A DNA stretch of 64,000 bases. Source: Bradyrhizobium sp. CCBAU 51765 (GTDB lineage Bacteria; Pseudomonadota; Alphaproteobacteria; Rhizobiales; Xanthobacteraceae). The notes below the pieces were generated by a model. That model saw only the letters and a list, made by a program, of their open reading frames with translations, was not told where the DNA came from and did not search any database. The position numbers and the translations under genes are program-made. Positions 9,008-18,360 of the stretch are shown here, piece by piece; positions within the stretch are counted from its first letter, which is position 1, and each line of letters starts with the position of its first letter. The stretch lies in assembly GCF_015291725.1 (NCBI RefSeq), contig NZ_CP030038.1:2283001-2347000 (forward strand), in the 5' to 3' direction.

Positions 9008-10007
9008 CGGCCTCGCCTCCGGCGCGCCGCGCACCTCGCGCGTGCCGCTGCTGGCGACCTGGCTCCGGGAATCGGGCGCCGGCGTTCTCGCCAGCGTCGC
9101 GTGGATCGCCTTCGGCCTCTCCTGCCTGTGGTGGGCGGACGTCGGCGACTGGTCGCGCACGCATTCGCTCGGCATCGCCGCCTTCGTCATCGCGGCGATC
9201 GCGCTGTTCGGAACCGTCGGCGTCGACTATCTAGGGGCAGCGGGACAGGCGTTGCACAAGCGGGCGCCGTGGCTGGTCGCGCTCGGTGCCTTCCTGACCG
9301 TGTGGGAGGTCGCGACGGCAAAATTCGCCTGGCTGCCGCTGCCGTTCTTTCCACCGCCGCAGGCGATCATCGAGGTCTACACCGACGACTTGCCAAAGCT
9401 GCTCGACAGCGTCTTTGCGTCCGTGAAACTTCAACTCGGCGGCTATCTGATCGGCGCGACGGTCGGCTTCCTGACCGGCGTCTCGATCGGCTGGTCGCGC
9501 GCGGTCGGCTATTGGGTGCATCCGGTGCTGCGCTTCATCGGCCCGCTGCCGGCGACCGCCTGGCTGCCGATCGCCTTCTTCACCTTCCCGTCGAGCTGGA
9601 GCGCCTCGACCTTCCTGATCGCGCTGGCGACGGGCTTTCCCGTCACCGTGCTGACCTGGTCGGGCGTCGCGAGCGTCAGCAACGCCTATTACGACGTCGC
9701 GCGCACCCTCGGCGCAAGGCCGTCCTTCCTGGTGTTGAAGGTCGCGATCCCCGCGGCACTGCCGCACGTCTTCGTCGGTCTGTTCATGGGGCTGGGCTCG
9801 TCCTTTGCCGTGCTCGTCGTCGCCGAGATGATCGGCGTGAAGGCCGGACTCGGCTGGTACCTGCAGTGGGCGCAGGGCTGGGCAGCCTACGCCAACATGT
9901 ACGCGGCGTTGATCGTGATGTCGCTGCTCTGCTCCGGCGCGATCACACTGCTGTTTTCGATCCGCGACCGCTTGCTGGTCTGGCAGAAGGGGACCGTGAA
10001 ATGGTAA
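8985..10007 (+). CDS. ABC transporter permease, sulfonate/nitrate type
   Basis: A 340-residue inner-membrane permease of the SsuC/TauC class. The first 80 or so residues add two extra hydrophobic helices before the standard six-helix core. The conserved EAA-like loop is at NAYYDVARTLGARP, followed by KVAIPAALPHVFVGL. GGAG lies at good spacing before the ATG at 8985, which is inside the end of the upstream gene. The stop overlaps the ATPase start by 7 nt. It should work with the proteins encoded at 7904 and 10001. Confidence 0.92.
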   Translation: MSTYSLSDGLASGAPRTSRVPLLATWLRESGAGVLASVAWIAFGLSCLWWADVGDWSRTHSLGIAAFVIAAIALFGTVGVDYLGAAGQALHKRAPWLVALGAFLTVWEVATAKFAWLPLPFFPPPQAIIEVYTDDLPKLLDSVFASVKLQLGGYLIGATVGFLTGVSIGWSRAVGYWVHPVLRFIGPLPATAWLPIAFFTFPSSWSASTFLIALATGFPVTVLTWSGVASVSNAYYDVARTLGARPSFLVLKVAIPAALPHVFVGLFMGLGSSFAVLVVAEMIGVKAGLGWYLQWAQGWAAYANMYAALIVMSLLCSGAITLLFSIRDRLLVWQKGTVKW

Positions 10008-10798
10008 CCGCAGCCCTGGCCGAAATTGCCACGCATCCGGCCGCCGGCGCCGCGCTCGACATCGAGCAGGTCAGCCATGCCTTCGATATCGACGGGACCG
10101 AGCTGCCGGTGCTGAGCGACGTCAGCATCTCGGTCGAGCCCGGCGAGTTCGTCGCGCTGCTCGGCCCCTCCGGCTGCGGCAAGTCGACCTTGCTGCGGCT
10201 GGTCGCTGGCCTCGACAAGCCCAGGGCGGGGAGGCTGCGGGAGGACGAGAGCCGTATCAGAAGTCCGCATCCCTCGCGCGTGGTCGTGTTCCAAGACCCG
10301 ACCCTGTTTCCCTGGCGGTCGGTCTGGGACAACGTCGCCCTCGGGCTCGAGGCCCAGGGCATCCTCAAGAGCCAGCGTCACCGCGTCGATGCCGCGCTCG
10401 ATCTCGTCGGGCTGTCCTCGTTCCGCAAGGCCTATCCGCACCAGCTCTCCGGCGGCATGGCGCAGCGCGTCGCGCTGGCGCGGGCGCTGGTCAATGATCC
10501 CAAGATCCTGATCCTCGACGAGCCGCTGGGAAAGCTCGACTCGCTCACCCGCATCACCATGCAGGCCGAGCTCGTCTCGCTCTGGCAACGGAAGGGCTTT
10601 ACCACCCTGCTGGTGACGCACGACGCCGAGGAGGCGCTGGTGCTTGCCAACCGGGTCATCGTCTTCAGCGATCGTCCCGCGCGCGTGAAGGCCGACATCC
10701 GCGTCGACCGTCCATATCCGCGCCATCGCGGCGATCCTTATTTGGCCGATCTGCGTCGCCAGATCCTCGGCTTGCTGGGGTTGGATGCCACATGGTGA
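10001..10798 (+). CDS. ABC transporter ATP-binding protein, sulfonate/nitrate type
   Basis: A 265-residue ATPase of the SsuB/TauB class. Walker A is GPSGCGKST, the Q-loop is FQDPTLFPW, the signature is LSGGMAQR, Walker B is ILILDEPLGKLD and the switch His is in VTHDAEEA. Lys replaces the usual Ala in the D-loop (LGKLD). Start and stop each overlap a neighbour by 7 nt, showing tight coupling with the permease before and the flavoenzyme after. Confidence 0.95.
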   Translation: MVTAALAEIATHPAAGAALDIEQVSHAFDIDGTELPVLSDVSISVEPGEFVALLGPSGCGKSTLLRLVAGLDKPRAGRLREDESRIRSPHPSRVVVFQDPTLFPWRSVWDNVALGLEAQGILKSQRHRVDAALDLVGLSSFRKAYPHQLSGGMAQRVALARALVNDPKILILDEPLGKLDSLTRITMQAELVSLWQRKGFTTLLVTHDAEEALVLANRVIVFSDRPARVKADIRVDRPYPRHRGDPYLADLRRQILGLLGLDATW

Positions 10799-11964
10799 CG
10801 TCCGCAGCCGAAGACCGCCCGGTCCATAGCGAACCTGACTACGTCGCCCGCACCGAGACGCTCGCGGCAGGCTTTGCCGCGCGCGCCGCCGGGCACGACC
10901 GCATCGGGACGTTTCCGTTCCAGAATTTTGGCGAACTGTCCGAGGCGGGCCTGTTGTCGCTGACGGTGCCGGCGGTTCATGGCGGGGCAGGCGCGGGCGC
11001 GCGATACGCCGCGCGTATCATCGGCATCATCGGTAAGGCCGATCCGTCGACCGCGCTGGTGCTGTCGATGCATTACATCAATCATCTCGTCATGGCACGC
11101 AGCCCGACCTGGCCGGCGCGGCTGTCGCGCAAGCTTGCGCGCGAGAGCGTGGAAGGCCTCGCGCTGATCAACGCGCTGCGCGTCGAGCCGGAGCTCGGTT
11201 CACCCGCGCGCGGCGGCCTGCCGGCGACGATTGTGCGTCGGACCGAGACCGGCTGGAGCCTGACCGGCCACAAGATCTATTCGACGGGATCGCCGATCCT
11301 GAAATGGTATCTGGTCTGGGCCGGGACCGACGAGGCCGAGCCGCGCGTCGGTCAGTTCCTGGTGCCGGCAGGCCTGCCGGGAACGCGCATCGTCGAGACC
11401 TGGGACCACCACGGCCTTCGCGCCAGCGGCAGCCACGACGTGATCTTCGAGGACGTCGTGATTCCGCGCGATGCCGAGATCGACGTGCGCAAGCCGGCGG
11501 ATTGGCGCGCGCCCGACATTGCACAGGCGGCCGTCCATGCCGTCTTCATCGCCGCGATCTATGACGGCGTCGCCCGCGCCGCACGCGACTGGCTGATCAC
11601 ATTCCTGAAACAGCGCGTGCCCGCCAGCCTGGGCGCGCCGCTCGCAACACTGCCGCGCGCGCAGGAGACTCTTGGCGCAATCGAGGCTCGGCTCGCGGTC
11701 AATGCGCGGCTGATCGACACGTTCGCCCGCGATGTCGACGAGGGCGTCGAGCTTTCCGCCGGCGAGTCCAATGCCGTCAAGCTGGCGGTGACCAACAATG
11801 CCGTGGCCGTGGTCGAGGACGCGTTATCGCTCACCGGCAATCACGGTCTCAGCCGTGCCAATCCGCTGGAGCGGCACTATCGCGACGTCCTGTGCGGCCG
11901 CGTGCACACGCCACAGGACGATTCCACGCGCGTCGGCCTCGGCCGCGCCGCACTCGGCTTCTAG
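10792..11964 (+). CDS. Acyl-CoA dehydrogenase-fold flavoenzyme (SfnB/DszC-like)
   Basis: A 390-residue protein with the acyl-CoA dehydrogenase fold. It has an N-terminal helical domain, a central beta domain (LTGHKIYSTGSPI) and a C-terminal helical domain ending in the substrate/flavin segment GNHGLSRANPLERHYRD. In sulfur-scavenging operons such proteins (SfnB, DszC types) are usually FMN-dependent oxygenases or accessory flavoenzymes rather than true dehydrogenases. That role is inferred here from the ABC transporter upstream and the SsuD-like monooxygenase downstream. The start overlaps the ATPase gene. Confidence 0.85.
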   Translation: MVTSAAEDRPVHSEPDYVARTETLAAGFAARAAGHDRIGTFPFQNFGELSEAGLLSLTVPAVHGGAGAGARYAARIIGIIGKADPSTALVLSMHYINHLVMARSPTWPARLSRKLARESVEGLALINALRVEPELGSPARGGLPATIVRRTETGWSLTGHKIYSTGSPILKWYLVWAGTDEAEPRVGQFLVPAGLPGTRIVETWDHHGLRASGSHDVIFEDVVIPRDAEIDVRKPADWRAPDIAQAAVHAVFIAAIYDGVARAARDWLITFLKQRVPASLGAPLATLPRAQETLGAIEARLAVNARLIDTFARDVDEGVELSAGESNAVKLAVTNNAVAVVEDALSLTGNHGLSRANPLERHYRDVLCGRVHTPQDDSTRVGLGRAALGF

Positions 11965-11985
11965 GACATCAACAGGGAGACGATC

Positions 11986-13086
11986 ATGTCGATCGAGTTC
12001 ATCGGCTTTATCAGCAACAACAATTCGTCCGAGACCATCGTCCGCGAAGGACCGGCCCTCAACCCGACCCACATCGAGACGGTGGCGAAGGCGCACGAGA
12101 ACGCCGGCTTCGATCGTGCGCTGCTGGCGTTTCATTCGACGACGCCCGACTCGCTCCAGGTAGCCCAGCACGTGCTCAATACGACCAGCCGCCTCAACGT
12201 GCTGATCGCGCAGCGGCCCGGCTTCACCGCGCCGACGCTGCTGGCGCGGCAGTTTGCCGTGCTCGATCAGTTTTCCCGCGGCAGGGTCGCGCTCCACGTC
12301 ATCACCGGGGGCAACGCCACCGAGCTCCGGCAGGACGGCAACACGCTCGACGACAAGGACGAGCGCTATGCCCGCACCTCGGAATTTCTCGATGTTCTCA
12401 AGCTGGAATGGACCAGCGACAAGCCGTTCAGCTACAAGGGCAAGTATTATCAGGTCGAGAACGCCTTCTCGCAGGTGAAGCCCTATCGTCCGGAGGGCAT
12501 CCGGATCTATTTCGGCGGCGCTTCGGATGCGGCGATCGACGTGGCCGGCAAGCACGCCGACACCTTTGCGCTGTGGGGCGAATCCTATGCGCAGGTCCGC
12601 GACATCACTTCCCGCGTCCACAACGCGGCGGTCCGGCATGGACGGCCAACGCCGCGCTTCAGTCTCTCGGTGCGGCCGATCATCGCCCCGACTGAAAAGC
12701 AGGCCTGGGAGAAGGCCGAGGAGATTCTGGCGCGCGCCACCGCACTCCAGGACAAGACCGGCTATCGCAAGCCCGCGGACGGCCACGCCACCGCCGGTGC
12801 GCGGCGCCTTCTCGCGCTCGCCGACCAGGGCAGCCGCATCGACAAGCGGCTCTGGACGGAGATCGCAAAGCTCACTGGCGCCAACAGCAACACAACCGCG
12901 CTGGTCGGTACGCCCGAGCAGGTCGCGGAGGTCTTCGGCGATTATTACGATCTCGGCATCAGCCATTTCCTGATCCGCGGCTTCGATCCGCTGATCGACG
13001 CCATCGAGTACGGCCGCGAGCTGATCCCGCTGACGCGTGAGCTGGTCGCCAAGCGCCAGGCCGTTCGCAGCGAGGCTGCGGAATGA
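11986..13086 (+). CDS. LLM-class flavin-dependent monooxygenase (SsuD-like alkanesulfonate monooxygenase)
   Basis: A 366-residue luciferase-like TIM-barrel oxygenase. Family features include HVITGGN, the tail of the barrel SQVKPYRPEGIRIYFGGAS and ALWGESYAQV. SsuD enzymes use FMNH2 and O2 to release sulfite from alkanesulfonates. AGGGAGA precedes the ATG. The stop overlaps the next ATG by 4 nt (ATGA). No flavin reductase (SsuE) gene is seen nearby, so reduced flavin must come from elsewhere. The exact substrate could be a sulfonate or sulfone. Confidence 0.9.
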   Translation: MSIEFIGFISNNNSSETIVREGPALNPTHIETVAKAHENAGFDRALLAFHSTTPDSLQVAQHVLNTTSRLNVLIAQRPGFTAPTLLARQFAVLDQFSRGRVALHVITGGNATELRQDGNTLDDKDERYARTSEFLDVLKLEWTSDKPFSYKGKYYQVENAFSQVKPYRPEGIRIYFGGASDAAIDVAGKHADTFALWGESYAQVRDITSRVHNAAVRHGRPTPRFSLSVRPIIAPTEKQAWEKAEEILARATALQDKTGYRKPADGHATAGARRLLALADQGSRIDKRLWTEIAKLTGANSNTTALVGTPEQVAEVFGDYYDLGISHFLIRGFDPLIDAIEYGRELIPLTRELVAKRQAVRSEAAE

Positions 13087-14021
13087 TCCGCCTCATGTTG
13101 GCCGGCGCGCTGCTGTTCGCTTCGTTCGAAGTCGCAGCTGCGCAAACCACGCTCCGCGTCGGGGACCAGAAGGGCAATGCGCAGGCCGTGATGGAAGCGG
13201 CCGGCGTGCTCAAGGACGTCCCCTACAGGATCGAGTGGAAGGAGTTTCCGGCGGCAGCTCCACTGCTCGAGGCGCTCAGCGCCGGTGCGATCGAGACCGG
13301 CCTCGTCGGTGACGCGCCCTTCACCTTCGCGGCCGCCTCCGGTGCGCCGGTCAAGGCGATCGCCGCCATCCGGCAGACGCGCGAGGGCCTCGCCATCCTC
13401 GTGCCGGAGAACTCATCGATCAGGAGTTTCGCCGATCTGCGCGGCAAGAAGATCGCCACCGGCCGCGGCTCGATCGGCCATCAGCTGATCCTCGCCGCGC
13501 TGGAGAAGAACGGCTGGAGTGCGAGCGACGTGCAGATCGCATTCCTGGCGCCCTCGGACGCCAAGATTGCCTACACGCAAGGCTCCGTTGATGCGTGGTC
13601 GACCTGGGAGCCCTATGTCAGCCAGGAGGAGGTGCTGTTCAAATCGCGGCGCATCATCACCTCCGAAGACCTGACGCCGGGCCTGAGTTTCCAGGTGGCG
13701 AGGCCTGACGCGATCCGTGACAAGCGCGCGGAGTTGGCCGACTTCGTCCGACGCCTCACCGCAGCGCGGGCGTGGTCGCTGAGCAACGTCGACAGCTACG
13801 CCGCGACCTGGGGCAGGCTGATGAACATCCCGACCGCCGTGCCGCAGAACTGGCTCTCGCGGGCCAAGATCCGGATCGCTCCGATCGACGATGGCGTGGT
13901 CGCGGACGAGCAAAGCACGATCGACCTCTATTTCCGCTGGGGTCTGATCAAGCAAAAGCTCGATGCAGCCGAGATCGTCGATCGTTCCTTCGCGGATGCG
14001 ATCGCGAAGGCGGGATTGTAG
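13083..14021 (+). CDS. ABC transporter substrate-binding protein, SsuA-like (aliphatic sulfonate)
   Basis: A 312-residue periplasmic binding protein; signal peptide about residues 1-20 (cleavage near AAAQT). TLRVGDQKGNAQAVMEAAG, WKEFPAAAPLLEALSAGAIETGLVGD and DAWSTWEPYV match SsuA and the paralogue at 6448. It is the last gene of the operon that starts at 7904 and is translationally coupled to the monooxygenase. A second binding protein in one operon suggests that several sulfur ligands share one permease. Confidence 0.9.
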   Translation: MIRLMLAGALLFASFEVAAAQTTLRVGDQKGNAQAVMEAAGVLKDVPYRIEWKEFPAAAPLLEALSAGAIETGLVGDAPFTFAAASGAPVKAIAAIRQTREGLAILVPENSSIRSFADLRGKKIATGRGSIGHQLILAALEKNGWSASDVQIAFLAPSDAKIAYTQGSVDAWSTWEPYVSQEEVLFKSRRIITSEDLTPGLSFQVARPDAIRDKRAELADFVRRLTAARAWSLSNVDSYAATWGRLMNIPTAVPQNWLSRAKIRIAPIDDGVVADEQSTIDLYFRWGLIKQKLDAAEIVDRSFADAIAKAGL

Positions 14022-14344
14022 GCATCTCTCGTGTTGCGGATCTGGCGCAGCGTGCAACGCTGCTGCGCAGAGCCGGCCCGTTCCGCGCAGATCGCTTGCG
14101 GTGAGATGGCCCCGGCTCAGCAGCGCACCACTGCGTGATGCGCTGCGTCCGGGGCACGAGACCTCACAAGGTACTCAAGCATCTGTGAAACGAGGGTACG
14201 CCTTCTAGCCCGATAGTCATCCTCAAAAAGTTCCTTCTGCATATCGCGCTAGCAGCAGCACCATCATTGCTATTTGCGCTCCCTCCCTTGCGCTCCCACG
14301 CGCTCCCGCAAAGATCAAACACACACCACATCGGGAGACTGGCC
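14022..14344. repeat. Intergenic region with palindromic repeat unit
   Basis: A 323-bp gap. Its first half, about 14037-14162, carries GCGCAGC-type palindromic blocks and the phrase GTCCGGGGCACGAG. That phrase is typical of a repeat scattered through Bradyrhizobium genomes. The second half is more AT-rich, has no recognised operator, and ends in GGGAG, the ribosome binding site of the following gene. Confidence 0.45.
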
Positions 14345-15189
14345 ATGGGCCTGCAAGAAACAAAAATCGAATCGCTTCCTTTCGTCACTGCCGAACTCAA
14401 CTATCTCGCACCGACATCGGGCAAGCCGCGCACCTACGCCTTCGACCCGCCGCCCGGCGAACCCAAGAGCACGTCGCTTCCTGAGCCGCATCAGGTGCCG
14501 ATCTTCGACGCGCGGCTGATCGCGCAGAATTTTTCGCTCGATCGTGAAGGCTTCGCGCTGGTGCGTCACCCGACTCAGGTGAAGGATTTCTACAACGACG
14601 AAGAAGTGAGGGGGTCTATTATCCCGCGGTCGAGGCATTCCTGCGCGCCACGCTGAAGGCGGATCGCGTGTTCATCTTCGATCACACCGTGCGCAAGCGT
14701 GTCGAAGGTGCGCCAGATATCCGCGACGGCGGCCCGCGTCAGCCGGCGACGCGCGTCCATGTCGACCAGACCGCAGTTTCCGGCGCCAATCGCGTCCGCG
14801 AGCATCTGCCTGACGAGGCGGAGGAGCTGCTGAAGGGACGTGTGCAGGTGATCAATCTCTGGCGGCCGATCCGCGGCCCCTTGCGCGATTCCCCGCTCGC
14901 GATGGCCGACGGCACGACGGTTGCTCCGGACGATCTCGTCGCCTCTGACCTGATCTATCCCAACCGTCGCGGCGAGACCTATTCGGTGAGATACAATCCG
15001 AACCACCGCTGGTTCTATTTCCCGGAGATGACGCCGGACGAGGCGCTGCTGCTGAAGTGCTACGATTCCGCAACCGACGGCCGCACCCGCTTCGGGCCGC
15101 ATACCGCATTCGTCGACCCGACCACGCCGGCAGATGCAGCGCCGCGCGAAAGCATCGAGGTCCGCACCCTGGTGTTCTATCGGCAGTAA
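14345..15189 (+). pseudogene. CmcJ/NvfI-family oxidoreductase, frameshifted
   Basis: Two adjacent frames together give a protein of about 280 residues of the CmcJ/NvfI family (non-heme-iron-type oxidoreductases). The first part starts at the ATG at 14345 after GGGAG and runs to ...FYNDEEVRG. The second frame continues VYYPAVEAF...DHTVRKR and includes the HVD motif, PHTAF and the end IEVRTLVFYRQ. The break lies at a run of five G (14610-14614) and is repaired by one extra base. It may be a true mutation or a sequencing error. Its place after the sulfur operon could mean a related role, but that is inference. Confidence 0.8.
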
Positions 15190-15293
15190 CAAAGTGTGAT
15201 GACCCTGCCGGCCGCTTCCCGGCAGAGTTCCTGGAACCTTGGAGCAAAGGGGACATTTGTAGCGTCGGGCAAGGGGCGACCGGGAGCGGTGCC

Positions 15294-15608
15294 GTGCGAG
15301 CAAAGCCAACGCTGTTGCTTGGTCTCGTGACTTCATCCCTTGCCGTCATGTCCGTTGCAAACGCCGAAAGCGGCCTCGCCTCCTATTACAGATACGGGAA
15401 GGCCGGCAGAGGCGGCGAGTTGACCTGCGCCCATCGCACGCGCCCGTTCGGCAGCGTGCTCAAGGTGTCCCATAGCGGACGCACGATCCAGTGCCGCGTC
15501 AACGATCGCGGTCCCTTCATCCGCGGGCGGATCGTTGATCTCTCGGTGCCGGCCGCCCGCGCGCTCGGCATGATGAGCGCGGGCGTGGTGCGCGTCTCGG
15601 TGGAATAG
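15294..15608 (+). CDS. RlpA-like double-psi beta-barrel protein
   Basis: A 104-residue exported protein. The GTG start at 15294 follows GGGAG and yields a signal peptide ending near VANAES. The mature part is a single RlpA domain: GLASYYRYGK, CAHRTRPFGS, VNDRGPFIRGRIVDLS and the AARALGM motif. RlpA proteins bind or cleave denuded peptidoglycan at septa. This copy lacks the SPOR domain of classic RlpA. Upstream frame extension is rejected because it overlaps the CmcJ-like gene. Confidence 0.82.
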   Translation: MRAKPTLLLGLVTSSLAVMSVANAESGLASYYRYGKAGRGGELTCAHRTRPFGSVLKVSHSGRTIQCRVNDRGPFIRGRIVDLSVPAARALGMMSAGVVRVSVE

Positions 15609-15652
15609 GCTTCTGAGCGCGCTATAGTGCCGCCCCAAAGCAAGGGGGCGCC

Positions 15653-16822
15653 ATGGCCAGGATCAGGGTGGGAGTCGTCGGCTGCGGCTTCGTGTCGGAG
15701 CTGCACATGCATGCGTTCCGGCGCGTTTATGGCGTCGACGTCGAGGTCGCGGCGGTTGCGGCGCGTGGCGACCTCGTCGTTGGATTCGCTGATCGACACA
15801 ACATCCCGCGCGTCTATCGCGGCTTCGCCGATCTGATCGCGGACGCCGATCTCGACGTCATCGACATCTGCACCCCGCCCAATCTCCATGCCGGGATGAT
15901 CGTCGGCGCGATGCAGGCCGGCAAGCATGTGATCTGCGAAAAGCCCTTCGCCGGCTATTTCGGCCGCGAGAGCGATGCGCAGCCGATCGGCAAGCACGTG
16001 CCGAAGGCGCTGATGTATGAGCGCGTGCTGGAAGAGATGGACGCGACGCGCGCCGCGATCGAGCGGACAGGAAAGCTCTTCATGTACGCCGAGGACTGGA
16101 TCTACGCGCCGGCAGTGACCAAGACCGCGGAGATCATCAGGGCGACGAAAGACAAGATCCTGTTCATGAAGGGCGAGGAGAGCCATTCCGGCTCGCACGC
16201 CGCCCATGCCGCGCAATGGGCGATGACCGGCGGCGGATCGCTGATCCGCATGGGCTGCCATCCGCTCTCGGCCGTTCTCTATCTCAAGCAGGTCGAAGCC
16301 AGGGCGCGCGGCGAGACCATCCGCGTCGCCAGCGTCACCGGCGACGTCGGCAACGTCACCGCCGGCCTCAAGCCCGAAGAGCGCAGCTACATCAAAGCCA
16401 ATCCCGTCGACGTCGAGGACTGGGGCACTCTCACCGCGACCTTCTCCGACGGCACCAAGGCCACCGTGTTCTCCGGCGACATGATCATGGGCGGCGTGCG
16501 CAATCTGATCGAGACCTATACGAGTGGCGGCTCGCTGTTCGCCAACATCACCCCGAACAATCATCTGATGAGCTACCAGACCAGCGAGGAGAAGCTTGCC
16601 GGCGTCTACATCACCGAGAAAGTCGACCGCAAGACCGGCTGGCAATATGTCTGCCTCGAGGAGGAGTGGACGCGCGGCTATTTGCAGGAGATCCAGGACT
16701 TCATGGAATGCGTTGCGACCGGACGACAGCCGCTGTCGGACCTCGCGCTCGCGTATGAGACGATCAAGGTGAACTACGCCGGCTATTGGGCGGCGGAGGA
16801 GGGGCGGCGGGTGGTGTTGTAG
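15653..16822 (+). CDS. Gfo/Idh/MocA-family oxidoreductase
   Basis: A 389-residue NAD(P)-dependent oxidoreductase. The N-terminal Rossmann fold has GVVGCGFVSE (residues 7-16), ICTPPNLH and the conserved EKPF motif whose Lys binds the sugar-type substrate. A C-terminal alpha/beta domain follows, including an RMGCHPL segment with the usual His. AAGGGGG precedes the ATG. It faces the Liv-type binding protein gene tail-to-tail. Members act on sugars, inositols or amino-sugar derivatives; the substrate is not indicated here. Confidence 0.88.
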   Translation: MARIRVGVVGCGFVSELHMHAFRRVYGVDVEVAAVAARGDLVVGFADRHNIPRVYRGFADLIADADLDVIDICTPPNLHAGMIVGAMQAGKHVICEKPFAGYFGRESDAQPIGKHVPKALMYERVLEEMDATRAAIERTGKLFMYAEDWIYAPAVTKTAEIIRATKDKILFMKGEESHSGSHAAHAAQWAMTGGGSLIRMGCHPLSAVLYLKQVEARARGETIRVASVTGDVGNVTAGLKPEERSYIKANPVDVEDWGTLTATFSDGTKATVFSGDMIMGGVRNLIETYTSGGSLFANITPNNHLMSYQTSEEKLAGVYITEKVDRKTGWQYVCLEEEWTRGYLQEIQDFMECVATGRQPLSDLALAYETIKVNYAGYWAAEEGRRVVL

Positions 16823-16837
16823 GGGCGCGCTTCGCTT

Positions 16838-16859
16838 ACCCTCCCCTCCAGGGGAGGGT
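16838..16859. terminator. Candidate bidirectional terminator hairpin
   Basis: ACCCTCCCCT (16838-16847) and AGGGGAGGGT (16850-16859) form a near-perfect GC-rich hairpin between two convergent genes. There is no long T-run, so it may be a Rho-assisted stop or simply a palindromic repeat. Confidence 0.5.
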
Positions 16860-16874
16860 GCAGCGCGCCGCCGC

Positions 16875-18185
16875 CTACGCCCCGTAGGTCGAGCCTTTCG
16901 GCAGCGGGAACACCGGGTCCTGTGTCCTGATGTTGGTCGGCCATACCACCGAGATGTGCTCGCCCGCGTTCTGCATCACCACCGGCGTCGAGCGTTCGTT
17001 CTGGCCGGACAGCGGCGTGCCCGGCGGGAAGAATTTCACGCCGTAGCCCTGGATGGTGCCGCCGGCGGGGATATCGACGTCGAGCGCGGCCTTGCGGATG
17101 GCCTCGGGCTCGAAGCTGCCGTACTTCTCCTTGGCCACCGGCAGCACGTTGTTGAGCAGCACCCAGGTCTGGTTGAAACCCATTGAGCAGTGCGGCGGCA
17201 CGTCGGTCGCACCGGTCTTGGCCTTGTAGCGCGTGACCATGGCGTTGATCAGATCGCCAATGCCCGGCGCGAGCTTGGCGGGGTCGAGCAGTTGCGCTGG
17301 CACCGGGTCGATGTTGCAGAAATTGTCGATGTCGGCCCCGAAGGTGGCGCGCAGCTTGTCGAGCTGGCTGTAACCGGCGCCGGCCCCGAACAGCATCTTG
17401 AAGCGCAGGCCGCTCTCGCGCGCCTGGCGCAGGAACAGGGTGATGTCAGGGTTGTAGCCGGCATGCGAGATCACGTCGGCCTTGGCGCGCTTGATCTTCG
17501 TGACGAGCACCGACAGGTCCGGTGCCGATGCCGAATAGCCCTCGCGCAGCACCACCGGCATGCCGGCCTGCCTGGCATAGGCTTCGTCGGCCGTGGCGAC
17601 GCCGACGCCGTAGGGGCCGTCCTCGTGGATCAACGCGACCTTGACCTCCTTCGGGTCCATGCCGAGCTTGGCTTTCGCATGTTCGTTGATGAAGCTTGCA
17701 AAGGCCTGCCCGTATTGATCCGAATGGATCTGTGCGCGAAACACGTATTGCAAATTCTTGTCCTTGAACACGGCGGTCGAGACCGCGGTCGTGATCCAGA
17801 GGATCTTCTTCTGCTGCTCCACCTTCGCGGCCAGCGGCACCGCATGCGAACTCGCATAGACGCCGTTGAGGATGTCGATCTTCTCCTGGCTGATCAGCCG
17901 TTCGGCCTCGTTGATCGCAACGTCCGGCTTGCTCTGGGAATCCGCCGCAACCGCAGCAATCTTGGTCTTGCCGCCGACACCGCCTTTCTCGTTGACGAGA
18001 TCGATCGCGATCTGCGCGCCGATCGACGAGGCGACCGAGCCACCCGCGGCAAAGGGTCCGGTGAGGTCGTAGATCAGGCCGATGCGCAATGTCTCGGCTT
18101 GTGCCTGGGCGCGTGTCCAATCGAGGCTGAGTGCGGCGGCGGCAGCCGCCGAGGTCTTCAGCAGCTGCCTGCGTGAAGTCGGCAT
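16875..18185 (-). CDS. ABC transporter substrate-binding protein, branched-chain amino acid (Liv) type
   Basis: A 436-residue periplasmic binding protein of the LivJ/type-1 fold class. A twin-arginine-like signal (TSRRQLLKTSAAAAAA) precedes LRIGLIYDLTGPFAAGG, the usual first strand of this family. The ATG at 18185 is preceded by GGGAGGATAGG, which selects it over an upstream ATG in the same frame. In Rhizobiales such orphan Liv proteins often bind aromatic acids or amides, so the ligand is open. No permease or ATPase genes adjoin it. Confidence 0.9.
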   Translation of the reverse strand: MPTSRRQLLKTSAAAAAALSLDWTRAQAQAETLRIGLIYDLTGPFAAGGSVASSIGAQIAIDLVNEKGGVGGKTKIAAVAADSQSKPDVAINEAERLISQEKIDILNGVYASSHAVPLAAKVEQQKKILWITTAVSTAVFKDKNLQYVFRAQIHSDQYGQAFASFINEHAKAKLGMDPKEVKVALIHEDGPYGVGVATADEAYARQAGMPVVLREGYSASAPDLSVLVTKIKRAKADVISHAGYNPDITLFLRQARESGLRFKMLFGAGAGYSQLDKLRATFGADIDNFCNIDPVPAQLLDPAKLAPGIGDLINAMVTRYKAKTGATDVPPHCSMGFNQTWVLLNNVLPVAKEKYGSFEPEAIRKAALDVDIPAGGTIQGYGVKFFPPGTPLSGQNERSTPVVMQNAGEHISVVWPTNIRTQDPVFPLPKGSTYGA

Positions 18186-18360
18186 CCTATCCTCCCTCGT
18201 AACCATCTTTTGGTTGGTTGTTGTTTTTGCGAAGTATGGGGAGGGGGATGGCGGAAAGTCAACATCGCGAAAGTCGGGATCCTTCTTTGACGGCATGGAA
18301 TGCATGGAACGCAGTTGCGAAATGACCGCGAGGCGGCCGTGCCTGCGATCCCTGCACGCG

